Shown: positions 7,924 to 16,787 of the stretch, in pieces
How positions within the stretch are numbered: the stretch's first letter is position 1
How the letters are laid out: each line of letters opens with the position of its first letter
Assembly: GCA_040779335.1 (NCBI GenBank)
Contig: JBFONV010000001.1
Location: forward strand, 868,001-932,000
From: JBFONV01 sp040779335
Lineage (GTDB): Bacteria; Pseudomonadota; Gammaproteobacteria; Enterobacterales; Alteromonadaceae
Direction: 5' to 3'
DNA: 64,000 nt
Translations under genes and position numbers: made by a program
Notes under the pieces: model-generated
Told to the model about the DNA's origin: nothing
The model's database searches: none
Seen by the model: the letters and a program-made list of their open reading frames with translations, nothing else

Positions 7924-9519
7924 TTAACTATCAAATGGCCATATTTCTAAACCATGAATAGCATTTCGTATATCCATACTAATATTTACCGTTTTAATGA
8001 TTGCGCCATTATTCATATCGTAAACAGAAATAGTTGAAGGGGAAGAGCCACCAATAGCAATATTTTCTTCTAACGTACATAGGCCTCGGCCGAATGCTTG
8101 TCTAGCTAAGTTCTTGTCACCTAATTCAGTATGAGTAAGGTCATCGACGTGGTAATTTGGGACAGTGGCTACTACGTAATCATAGTTAGACATATACACG
8201 ACTTGGTCTGATTCTGTATCATTAAATATAATACCATTATTGTATTTTTTAGCGTTATGGGTCCCCAAAGGAAGCTTACAAAGCATTTTTGCTTTGTCTT
8301 GATAAAAGTGGAATAGGTAAGGGGCATTTCTGCCACTTACGTAAAGCCCCTCGCTATCACAAAAAACGTTATTAATATGGGTGGTATTTCCTGGCTCTGG
8401 TCCGAATGGTTCTACAGGTTCATATTGATTCAATTCCATACTACCACTGCTACTTATTCTTATTAGCCAAGCGTGTTCAAATACATTTGTGGAAAGGTTA
8501 AAACGTAATACTGAATCAAACCCTGTTGAAGTAATATAGAGGGAATCTCCATCTACTACTATTTCATGGGCATGTTTTAGATAAGGGTTTTTATATGAAT
8601 CTACTATAGTAAAATCTTGATCAAAACAGAATAATTCGTCGCTAGAAGCAATATAAATATGCTCATTGTAAAAGCATATACCACGAAGGCCTCTATCCCA
8701 GCCGCGTCCGCTAAAGTCTATATTACAGTTATCCCAATCTACTACTTGTTTGTACGTTTCATTATTTAAATCGATCAAGTAGACACCACCATGGCTCTCA
8801 TTCTGGTGTGCTCCTCGGATAACCGAAGTAGCAATAACTTTTGGTAACGTAATGTTTTTTCTCGGTAATAATGCTTTTTCTAACGATTGTTGAGCATGCC
8901 TTTTTTTCAAAACCAGATCGAAATCTGGTTTAAGTACTGCGGAGGTATTATTTTCAGGGGGTAAATAATCAATGATTAAGTGAATACGTGCCTCGTCGCT
9001 TTTGTTTTCTACCCAATGAGGTACTCTGTTATTTAAGTTATATAGCCTACCTGCTTGCATAACTATTCTTTCATTGTCGACCGTAAAATGTATGTTTTCA
9101 TTTGTTTGAAGTGGAACATGGAGGCGATGGCATGAGGTTAATAACGGGCAAGCATCTACATGGGAAGGAATTTTTGCTCCAGGTAGCATACGGGCCATTT
9201 GAACCCTCAAAACAACCCCGTCTTTTGGAAAATGTGATAACGCATAATCGAGTATAGGCTGTACTTCTGCTTGCAAGTACTCTGATGCCATATAATGGGG
9301 AACGTCATCCTGAGTTATTTTTCTATGCTGGATTATGTCGACAAACTCTTCCGTGGTAATAACTTGTAAAAAGAGAGATTGAGTTTGGCGGTTCCCTGCG
9401 AGTTTCTGCTTGAGAGCCTCATCAGCATCCCATAGTGCTTGTGGTTGGCGATTTAGAGCTGTAGTTAACTCCCTAATGTCTACTTCACCAAGATCATGAC
9501 AACGTGCTGCGAGCCACAT
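7924..9519 (-). CDS. Asp/Asn beta-hydroxylase-like domain fused to a propeller-like domain
   Basis: A 531-residue two-domain protein. Residues about 90-185 form a cupin-type aspartyl/asparaginyl beta-hydroxylase-like fold with an intact iron triad (H120-x-D122 and H168) and a likely 2-oxoglutarate arginine (R178 in ARIHL). From about 215 to the end is a repeated beta structure resembling a six-bladed propeller, with blades such as GICFYNEHIYIAS and EIVVDGDSLYITS, much like TIGR03032/DUF4915-type proteins. No signal peptide is seen, so it should be cytoplasmic. The propeller may recognise the substrate of the hydroxylase. It heads an accessory block rich in 2-oxoglutarate oxygenases. The target is unknown. 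Confidence 0.7.
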   Translation of the reverse strand: MWLAARCHDLGEVDIRELTTALNRQPQALWDADEALKQKLAGNRQTQSLFLQVITTEEFVDIIQHRKITQDDVPHYMASEYLQAEVQPILDYALSHFPKDGVVLRVQMARMLPGAKIPSHVDACPLLTSCHRLHVPLQTNENIHFTVDNERIVMQAGRLYNLNNRVPHWVENKSDEARIHLIIDYLPPENNTSAVLKPDFDLVLKKRHAQQSLEKALLPRKNITLPKVIATSVIRGAHQNESHGGVYLIDLNNETYKQVVDWDNCNIDFSGRGWDRGLRGICFYNEHIYIASSDELFCFDQDFTIVDSYKNPYLKHAHEIVVDGDSLYITSTGFDSVLRFNLSTNVFEHAWLIRISSSGSMELNQYEPVEPFGPEPGNTTHINNVFCDSEGLYVSGRNAPYLFHFYQDKAKMLCKLPLGTHNAKKYNNGIIFNDTESDQVVYMSNYDYVVATVPNYHVDDLTHTELGDKNLARQAFGRGLCTLEENIAIGGSSPSTISVYDMNNGAIIKTVNISMDIRNAIHGLEIWPFDS

Positions 9520-9829
9520 TTTATAAACCCTTAAATACTGTTGGAAAAGGAAGATTTAGCCCTTGTTTAGGGCGTAAGCAGAATAAACGTTCTTATTTAT
9601 TTAAGCAAGCATTTCGCGGGAAGTATAACCTTTCATTCAGTTCAATATTAATCAATCTGATGAAGAGAATTCAACCTAGTTTTAGAGGGACTTGAAGCGA
9701 TAAGGAACATTGAAGTTGGAAATACCAAACACTCTGTTCTAATTGATAAGCTTAGGTATATGTTTAGTGTTTCTGAGATGATTTATATCCAAATCATCTC
9801 AGAGTAAATCTAAATTACATTCATTTTTT
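9520..9829. other. intergenic stretch within the oxygenase block
   Basis: It carries a 13-bp perfect inverted repeat (TCTGAGATGATTT at 9772-9784 with AAATCATCTCAGA at 9791-9803) just past the 3' end of the hydroxylase gene at 9830, probably a terminator for it. The remainder should hold the promoter of the minus-strand gene that starts at 9519. A short plus-strand frame (9504-9695) shows no protein-like features. Confidence 0.4.
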
Positions 9830-10405
9830 TTAACTAGGCTTACCGTAATCTTCCTTGTTATAACATTCAAAGATTAAATGTATTCGGTCCGTATCCCCGT
9901 CGTTATATACAGCATGGCCTTTTTTGTTATTTACTTCGATGATGTGTCCCACTTCCATGTGCATTTCCTGATCGTCAACGTGAAAGATTGTTTTAGGATT
10001 GGTCATTAAAGGAACATGAATTTTATGAACATAGTAACTTGCATGATTATCAATATGTGGGTGAATGCACGCCCCTGCGGGGAGTCTCGCTAACATAATA
10101 CGTGGAAACACGTATTCTTTATAACCTAATGCTTGAGCAGCTTGGTGCATAATCGAAGATAAAGCATCATCCCATTCATCCCAAAGTGCTTTATCCTCAT
10201 AATCGTAAACATTATTAAAGTCCTTAATAAACCGAAATATTATATGGCTAGCGTCCACTAACGCAGCACCTTTATTTTGGTGTCGGCTATTTTTTGCTGT
10301 CCATATTGATTCGGGAAGTACACTGACCCGTTTTATCAACTCCTCGATATTAGCATCACCTAATTTTCTAAAGAAATCAGTTTTTGGATATTTAATTTTG
10401 TCCAT
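9830..10405 (-). CDS. aspartyl/asparaginyl beta-hydroxylase domain protein
   Basis: A 191-residue stand-alone 2-oxoglutarate/Fe(II) oxygenase of the aspartyl/asparaginyl beta-hydroxylase-like cupin type. The likely iron ligands are H117-x-D119 (HPHIDNH) and H164 (KKGHAVYN), and R174 in DRIHLIFE is the likely 2-oxoglutarate anchor. It resembles the N-terminal domain of the fusion protein encoded just downstream on the same strand, which suggests duplication. The ATG follows a TTGGAA ribosome site at a 5-base distance. There is no signal peptide. The substrate is probably a protein or peptide side chain, which cannot be proved from sequence. Confidence 0.75.
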   Translation of the reverse strand: MDKIKYPKTDFFRKLGDANIEELIKRVSVLPESIWTAKNSRHQNKGAALVDASHIIFRFIKDFNNVYDYEDKALWDEWDDALSSIMHQAAQALGYKEYVFPRIMLARLPAGACIHPHIDNHASYYVHKIHVPLMTNPKTIFHVDDQEMHMEVGHIIEVNNKKGHAVYNDGDTDRIHLIFECYNKEDYGKPS

Positions 10406-10521
10406 GATTATTCCAAGATGTTGTATTATTGTTTTTCACTACTTCAGACTTTTAACTCTATATATAAAACGCTATGAGAAGAACGTTAGTTAGATAATTA
10501 GTAATAATATAATTGATAAAT

Positions 10522-11238
10522 TTAAAAGCTATATCCAAATCGCTCTATGATGTATTTGTCTTTATGCTCAACCAGTTGTTGCAGCTCTTTTGAATAGTAA
10601 CTTTGATATGAGGCTTCTCTATCGCTGCTATTTACTGGTACTCCCTGTTCTAGATATCGAGAAATATCCTTTGAAATCGGCGTACCTGTTTCTTTAAAAA
10701 GCTGTAATACATCTTGGCGAAGATATTCAAAACGACCAATACTTATCGTAGGCTTTTTATTTGACGCATACATTAATTGAAACAACCAACTATAGTAGCC
10801 ACATTCGGGCGGGTAACTTGCAAAATCATTCGAACACAAAGCCGGTCTAGATACTCTAGGATCCGTTTTTGCGTTTATCTCAGTAGGGCAAGCTAAAACT
10901 AATTGTGCTAAAAGCTTATTACTTGTTGAGCTATTATCACCCAGTAATAGGTAACGAGAAACCGTTTCTTCGAAGTTCAATTTTCCATCTTCAGAAATTA
11001 TTCTAAATATATATTGCCCTTTATGGCGATAGTTAAAATACATGGACACGTACCAATCCCAAGGATTTCTCACCAAGCCTAGAACAGGCAAACTATCATA
11101 AGCATCAGGAAGCATACTTAAATGCCCATGATACTGAATACCTTTAGCACCAGAAACATGGTTTAGTATCAATTTATTCAGAAATGTTCCAGCATGACGT
11201 GAAGTATGAATATAAACAAAATGGTCGGTAACGATCAC
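10522..11238 (-). CDS. sulfotransferase-like protein
   Basis: A protein of about 238 residues with the two PAPS-binding elements of sulfotransferases in altered form. The N-terminal phosphosulfate loop reads HTSRHAGTFLNKL, where the usual PK-S-GT is RHAGT. The 3'-phosphate motif VRNPWDWYVSMY is typical of the Sulfotransfer_2-like group. I prefer the GTG at 11238 because a TTGGA ribosome site precedes it. A TTG four codons upstream (11250) is the alternative. The protein is cytosolic by prediction. It sits beside two hydroxylase-like genes on the same strand, so it may act on the same target, but no acceptor can be named. Confidence 0.65.
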   Translation of the reverse strand: MIVTDHFVYIHTSRHAGTFLNKLILNHVSGAKGIQYHGHLSMLPDAYDSLPVLGLVRNPWDWYVSMYFNYRHKGQYIFRIISEDGKLNFEETVSRYLLLGDNSSTSNKLLAQLVLACPTEINAKTDPRVSRPALCSNDFASYPPECGYYSWLFQLMYASNKKPTISIGRFEYLRQDVLQLFKETGTPISKDISRYLEQGVPVNSSDREASYQSYYSKELQQLVEHKDKYIIERFGYSF

Positions 11239-11653
11239 TAATAATTCCAAATCTATAAGGTGTATTCAGCTATTTGTGTGAGCGTTAGTTTCAAATTTAT
11301 TCAACTAACACGTAAACAAATACAAAAATAAAAAAGAATACCGTCCCTTGCGGGTTTAAGCAAGTTGTTAACCTCACTCAACAGGAAAAACGGGCAGTGG
11401 CAATAGCTATCAAAATCCATTTTTGTAACACATTAACAAGTTTTGCAATTTTAAAGACAATAAACTCAGCTCTATGCTATTAAATTCAATATGAAGTTCA
11501 TATATGTTAATTCGTTATTTTCTAAAAATTGAAATATCCCAAATCACCGAATGACTAGTAAATAAAACAAACGAGTAGATACCCTTTTGTAAAATAACGT
11601 AAGAGACTATTTTGCCTATATTGGAGTGATTTTAAACCAGAAAACAAACGCTT
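11239..11653. other. AT-rich intergenic stretch
   Basis: No gene, RNA or strong hairpin is seen. It should contain the promoter of the sulfotransferase-like gene and the 3' end of the priC transcript. Confidence 0.4.
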
Positions 11654-12271
11654 TTACCCGCGTTTTTCAGCATATTCTATTTGCCGTTCTATTTGCGAAA
11701 TAGCGTGACGACATCGTCCTAACCTCTGGTGTAGTGCCAAAACTTCTTGTGACAAGGTATTTGATGTTGCATTACTTGATTGAGTTCTTTGTTGCTCTCT
11801 GTCATTAAGCATTTCGAGCAATCGCCTTTCAAACTCGTGATGTTCGGATAGTTTTTGATATAGATCTTGGGTAGATTGAACAACATTTACTAGCGCTTTT
11901 TTATACCTTTTAGCTTTTATTGATTTTAATCTACTTAAACGTTGTGCTGCTTCTTGGTGCATACTTGTATTTGCGTTTAGTGCGTTAAGTAATGCTAATA
12001 TTTGTTGTTCAATTTGTGAAATAAGGTTTTGGGCAAAATCAGTTTTATTTGCTTTTATTAACCTGTCCAGCTCATGGGTTCTTTGTTCTACCTCTCTAAC
12101 ATAAGGTAAAAATTTGTCGCTATAAGTAGTGAATAGTATTTTGGAAAACAGCGCATTATCTTGCAATACAGAGTGACATTTTAATTGAGAATTTTCCTTG
12201 TCTACCGCCTGTGCTTGTTTTGAAAGTTGTGCCAATACTGTTGATATTTTGTTTATTGCTGAAAGAGTCAT
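11654..12271 (-). CDS. priC: primosomal replication protein PriC (N'')
   Basis: A 205-residue, almost fully helical cytoplasmic protein resembling PriC, which helps reload DnaB at stalled forks. The family pattern is visible in the N-terminal helix (LAQLSKQAQAVDKEN), the SDKFLPYVREVEQRTHELDRL segment, and the basic C-terminal region with HQRLGRCRHAISQIERQIE. It begins 10 bases after the TSUP transporter gene on the same strand, so the two are likely co-transcribed. Conservation of PriC is low in general, so the name rests on pattern and length. Confidence 0.75.
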   Translation of the reverse strand: MTLSAINKISTVLAQLSKQAQAVDKENSQLKCHSVLQDNALFSKILFTTYSDKFLPYVREVEQRTHELDRLIKANKTDFAQNLISQIEQQILALLNALNANTSMHQEAAQRLSRLKSIKAKRYKKALVNVVQSTQDLYQKLSEHHEFERRLLEMLNDREQQRTQSSNATSNTLSQEVLALHQRLGRCRHAISQIERQIEYAEKRG

Positions 12272-12281
12272 AAAACGTCAC

Positions 12282-13055
12282 TTATTGCCATGCGTTATAG
12301 GCTAAATGAATAGACATACAAATAACAACTAAGATAAACACTGGCCGAATAAACTTATTGCCATACCTTATTGCAGAATGGGCTCCCACCCATGCCCCTA
12401 ACATGATAAATATGCCCATCGAAATACCTAGGATAACGTTTACGTATCCAAGATAAATAAAAGTTAATAAGCTGCAAAAGTTACTGACGAAGTTGCCAGA
12501 TCGCGCAATGCCGCAGCTTAATAATATATTTATTTTGTATAATGCAGATGAACTTGTCATCCAAAAGGCTCCCGTCCCAGGACCAGCGACGCCGTCATAA
12601 GCACCAAGTACAAGTCCTTGGGATATTTGTTTTGCATACAAACCATTATTTTCAGGGGGAAGCTTATTGTGAGCAATATTTACAGACTTACCAAATAGAG
12701 TATAGATAGCGGTTAATACAATAATAATGGGTAATGCTTTTTCTAGGAAGTCAGTGGACAAATAATTAACAATTAAAGTCCCTATTATTGCTCCCACCGC
12801 AGTTGATATTAATGAGTAACGCCAGAAATAAGGATCAAACAACTTCTTTTTATAAAAGGTCAATGAAGCGGTACAAGAGCCAAAAGACGCAGCCAATTTA
12901 TTTGTGCCTAATGCAATGTGAGGAGGCAAGCCAGAGGTTAACAATGTTGGTATTGTTAACATTCCACCACCGCCAACAATGGCATCGATAAATCCAGCGA
13001 TAAATCCAACACTACATAAGACCAACAACAAATATATATCTAAAACTGGTTCCAT
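12282..13055 (-). CDS. TSUP family transporter (YfcA/TauE/SafE-like)
   Basis: A 257-residue inner-membrane protein with about eight hydrophobic helices, of the sulfite exporter TauE/SafE (TSUP) family and closest in pattern to YfcA. The first helix holds the conserved GFIAGFIDAIVGGGGMLTIP-like segment near residues 17-36, and the mirror repeat DGVAGPGTGAFW lies near residue 155. The substrate is unknown; the family moves sulfur-containing or other organic anions. It is upstream of priC on the same transcript. Confidence 0.88.
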   Translation of the reverse strand: MEPVLDIYLLLVLCSVGFIAGFIDAIVGGGGMLTIPTLLTSGLPPHIALGTNKLAASFGSCTASLTFYKKKLFDPYFWRYSLISTAVGAIIGTLIVNYLSTDFLEKALPIIIVLTAIYTLFGKSVNIAHNKLPPENNGLYAKQISQGLVLGAYDGVAGPGTGAFWMTSSSALYKINILLSCGIARSGNFVSNFCSLLTFIYLGYVNVILGISMGIFIMLGAWVGAHSAIRYGNKFIRPVFILVVICMSIHLAYNAWQ

Positions 13056-13677
13056 TAATGGGCCTTTTAAAGTGAAAGCGGAAGTCTAGCACAATTCAAT
13101 AATGCCAGTCGTATAAGTTTTAGCTATTTCCTTTGTCGCAGTTACAAATTATTTACAAGTAGTTAATTTGATTTTGTTCTCTTATCTTTACGTTGATAGT
13201 CGGATTGACCCTATCTGTTTGTTTTTGTTTGTTTTTATTTATCTTTGTTTCAGTGCTTTGTGTCTAGAAAAGAAAATTTGGTTCAACTGCTTTGTTGATT
13301 GCTTTGTTTTTAGGTGATTGAAAAGTAAGAATAATATGGTTTGTTTTTGTAATTATATCGTCAACATCTATTCAAGTTTTAACTAAATTTTAATAGATAG
13401 TTAATATAATATAAGTTAACACTGAACTGCTGTGTATTTTATTGTTTTTATTCGTAAAAATAGTGTTTTTTGAAGTAAGTATAAATGTAACTGGTTATTG
13501 CAAAATGTTAAAATTATTTGTATTTGGTTATAAATGCTATTGACCACCTAAAGCGATTGCGTTTACTATCTATGCGACAGATCAGGTCTCAGCACCATTT
13601 AATAACAAAAAAGACATTTTAATAGTCTTGTAATTAAAACACTAGAATCACATAAATGTGGTCCAGGGAGTAAATAA
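13056..13677. other. long regulatory stretch upstream of the TonB-dependent receptor
   Basis: About 620 bases without a gene, between divergent transcripts. It contains a T/G-rich tract of TTTG-like repeats at about 13216-13250 and an AGTTACAAA element at 13140-13148 that equals one arm of the palindrome found upstream of the TonB2 operon (24217-24236). A GGGAG ribosome site precedes the receptor ATG. I see no protein-coding signal. Confidence 0.5.
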
Positions 13678-16515
13678 ATGTATCAAAGTAATAAGCTTAC
13701 TAAAGCTATTCGTTTAGCTATTGTAGCAGGCGCAACAACTACTGCGTTATCAATGCCAAGTGCCCTTGCATTTGCAGATGAAGCAGCGGAAGAAAGCGTT
13801 GAACGTATCCAAGTTACAGGTTCACGTATCAAACGTGCAGAATTAACAGCTGTAACGCCAATCATCAAAGTAGATGCGCAAGAATTTGCCATCTCAGGTA
13901 ACTTAAACGTAGAACAAAAATTAGCAGAATTACCTTCTACTCTTCCATCATTTGGTCCTAGTTCAAACAACCCAGGTGATGGTACTGCGCGTGTTGATTT
14001 ACGTGGTTTAGGTAGTTCTCGTACACTAGTTATGGTTAACGGCCGTCGTTGGGTTCCTGCAACTCAAACAGGTGTTGTTGATTTGAACACAATCCCTGCG
14101 TCATTAATTGAAAACGTTGAAATCATCACTGGTGGTGCATCAGCGGTATACGGTTCTGATGCGTTAGGTGGTGTTGTTAACTTTAACATGAAAGATGACT
14201 TCGAAGGTGTTGAAATTTCAACATTATACGACGTTACTACTGAAGGTGATGCAGAGAAATTTAACCTTGACCTTACAATGGGTGGCAACTTCGCTGATGA
14301 CCGCGGTAATGCAGTTCTTTACGTGGGTTACTCAAAGCGTGAGTCTTTATTCCAAGGCGACCGTGCATTTTCTGATAAAGCGTTAACAGAAGGTGACGGC
14401 GAGCTAATTGGTGGTGGTTCATCTGGTATTCCAGGTACGCGTTTATTTGCGGGTCCTACGTTGCCAAATGGCGATAACTTAGGTCGTTTTTTACCAGACG
14501 GTTCTGGTGCAGCATTTACCGGTGCTGATCGTTTTAACTATGCACCTGATAACTTCCTACAGTTACCACAAGAACGTTTAACAATGAGCGCGTTCTCTCA
14601 TTACTACATTAATGATGATACTAAGCTCTATGCTGAATTGTCATTTATTCGTAACGAAGTGCCACAAGAATTGGCACCAACGCCTGCTTTCTTAGGCTAT
14701 GTTGAAGTTAACCCTAACAGTGCATTTTTTGCCGCTGACGTGCAACAAGCGTTTGCTGACGATGACCGTGGCTTAATGAATGCTGACGGTACTATCTATA
14801 CACTACCATTTATTGGTCGTCGTATGGTAGAAAACGGTTCACGTCAAGCACTTGATACACGTGATGCAATGCGTATTTTAGTTGGTATTGATGGTTACAT
14901 TAATGACGATTGGTCATACGATGTGTACTACAGTCGCTCACAGTTAGACCAGTCTAATCTTCTTAACAACGATGTATCTGACTCACGTTTCCGTCAAGCT
15001 ATTTTAACGAATGATGCAGGCACAGAATGTCAAGACACTTCTGGTGGTTGTGCGCCGTTAAATATCTTTGGTGAAGGAAATATTTCTCAAGAAGCTATTG
15101 ACTTTATTAATGTTGGTGCGTCTAACGTAACGCAAGTTAGACAAGAAGTATTCATGGCAACTGTATCTGGTACCTTAGATTTTACTATGCCAGGTGCTAG
15201 TGAGCCAGTTGGTGTGGTATTTGGTTATGAAAAACGTCAAGATGAGTCTTCTTTCCGTCCTGATGAATTCTTGTCAGCGGGAGATGTTTTAGGCTTTAAC
15301 GCAGGTAAGCCAACTATTGGTCACTACAGTTCTGAAGAAGTATTTACAGAGATTTCAGTGCCGTTACTTAGCGGTAAAGCATTTGCTGAAGAATTAAGCT
15401 TATGGGGTGCTGCACGTTCTGCTGATTACTCTAATATAGGACGAGTTACTTCTTTTGCTGCAGCACTTAACTGGGCACCTACTGATTGGATGAGTACTCG
15501 TATTGGTTTCCAACAAGCGGTTCGTGCGCCTAACGTATCTGAGTTATTCCTTGGTCAATCCAATGGTTTCCCAGGTGCAACCGATCCATGTTCAGTTGAC
15601 GGCTTTGTTGAAGGTGTAACTTCACGTTCACTTTGTGAGTCTATGGGTGTATCGCCAGATCAAGTTGGTGTGTTTACACAGTCTAACACTCAAATTGAAG
15701 GTATGTTTGGTGGTAACCCAGATCTTAAAGAAGAGTCGTCTGATACTTTCACTGTTGGTTTAGTAATGCAACCAATGGAAGGTTTAGACCTTACAATAGA
15801 TTATTTCAATATCGAAATAACAGATGCGATCAATGTTTTAGGTGGCGGTGTACCAAACGTATTGGATATTTGTTACAACCAAGTTAAAGATGCTAACAGT
15901 GCATTCTGTCAAGCAATTGATCGTCGTGCAGACGGCAACGTTTCTTTAGTAAATGTACTTAATGCAAACATTTCAACTATTGAAACTGCGGGTGTTGACT
16001 TTAACGTAACCTATAACACTGAATTCGACGCTGGTCTATTTGGTAACGGTTCAACGTTAAATATTCAATATCGTTCAACGTTCCTAACTAAGTTCGATAC
16101 ATCACCTGTTGCTGAATTAGCAAGAGTTGATGAATGTGCGGGTTACTACGGTAACACTTGTGGTACTCCATTGGCTGAATTCCAAGCCAATACACGTGTT
16201 AACTGGACAACAGGTGACTTAACGTTATCAGGTTTAGTACGTTACATTGGAGAGTCTGATGATGATCAAATCATGACAGGATCTGCAACTGCTAGTGACT
16301 TAGTAGTTTCTACAATTGACGCTGCTGTATATGTTGACCTAAGCGCTAGCTACTTAGTTAACGATGCGTTATCTGTTAACTTTGGTGTTAAGAACGTGTT
16401 TGATGAAGAGCCTACTGCTTTAGGTGATTCACAACAACAAGCAAACACATGGCCTGAGCTTTATGACGTAATTGGTCCACGTGTATTCTTAAGCGCTTCT
16501 TACAAATTTGATTAA
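13678..16515 (+). CDS. TonB-dependent receptor
   Basis: A 945-residue outer-membrane receptor. Residues 1-33 are a signal peptide (ending SALAFA). A TonB box-like ERIQVTGSRI follows, then the plug (about 45-170, with VDLRGLGSSRTLVMVNGRRW and the GGASAVYGSDALGGVVN signature) and a 22-strand barrel ending in an aromatic FLSASYKFD terminus. Several extracellular-loop segments carry cysteine pairs. The plug resembles Oar/peptide-type receptors of Alteromonadales rather than siderophore receptors, but the ligand is not known. It lies upstream of a TPR-2OG oxygenase, a methyltransferase and an AspH-like gene on the same strand, separated by a strong terminator. Confidence 0.92.
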   Translation: MYQSNKLTKAIRLAIVAGATTTALSMPSALAFADEAAEESVERIQVTGSRIKRAELTAVTPIIKVDAQEFAISGNLNVEQKLAELPSTLPSFGPSSNNPGDGTARVDLRGLGSSRTLVMVNGRRWVPATQTGVVDLNTIPASLIENVEIITGGASAVYGSDALGGVVNFNMKDDFEGVEISTLYDVTTEGDAEKFNLDLTMGGNFADDRGNAVLYVGYSKRESLFQGDRAFSDKALTEGDGELIGGGSSGIPGTRLFAGPTLPNGDNLGRFLPDGSGAAFTGADRFNYAPDNFLQLPQERLTMSAFSHYYINDDTKLYAELSFIRNEVPQELAPTPAFLGYVEVNPNSAFFAADVQQAFADDDRGLMNADGTIYTLPFIGRRMVENGSRQALDTRDAMRILVGIDGYINDDWSYDVYYSRSQLDQSNLLNNDVSDSRFRQAILTNDAGTECQDTSGGCAPLNIFGEGNISQEAIDFINVGASNVTQVRQEVFMATVSGTLDFTMPGASEPVGVVFGYEKRQDESSFRPDEFLSAGDVLGFNAGKPTIGHYSSEEVFTEISVPLLSGKAFAEELSLWGAARSADYSNIGRVTSFAAALNWAPTDWMSTRIGFQQAVRAPNVSELFLGQSNGFPGATDPCSVDGFVEGVTSRSLCESMGVSPDQVGVFTQSNTQIEGMFGGNPDLKEESSDTFTVGLVMQPMEGLDLTIDYFNIEITDAINVLGGGVPNVLDICYNQVKDANSAFCQAIDRRADGNVSLVNVLNANISTIETAGVDFNVTYNTEFDAGLFGNGSTLNIQYRSTFLTKFDTSPVAELARVDECAGYYGNTCGTPLAEFQANTRVNWTTGDLTLSGLVRYIGESDDDQIMTGSATASDLVVSTIDAAVYVDLSASYLVNDALSVNFGVKNVFDEEPTALGDSQQQANTWPELYDVIGPRVFLSASYKFD

Positions 16516-16575
16516 TTATTATCTTTGATGATGAAACATCATCATTAACTGATAATAATCACTTTTAGTAGTGTA

Positions 16576-16608
16576 AAAATGGCCAACATTCGTTGGTCAT
16601 TTTTTTTT
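16576..16608 (+). terminator. rho-independent terminator after the TonB-dependent receptor
   Basis: A hairpin of ATGGCCAAC (16579-16587) with GTTGGTCAT (16592-16600), 9 bp with one G-T pair and a 4-base loop, followed directly by eight Ts. Confidence 0.8.
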
Positions 16609-16787
16609 AAGTAAAGGGTGAACGGTATGTCGCGGTGACAGGAGGTCAGAGAGCGACGATGTACAGGATGTCGAAGAATAACGGTGTATCGTTTTAAATA
16701 CTCTATATTTTTTACTGTAATTGTTTTATTGTGAAACCCGCAATGCAATCTTAAGTAAGCACTTCCATAACATTTGTAGAAAAACAC

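Noticed and set aside
9504..9695. Plus-strand frame upstream of the hydroxylase-propeller gene
   Set aside because: It overlaps the start of a well-supported minus-strand gene, has no good ribosome site, and its composition is not protein-like.
13216..13250. TTTG-rich tract as a phase-variable repeat
   Set aside because: The units are irregular and lie more than 400 bases from the receptor start, so slippage control is unlikely.
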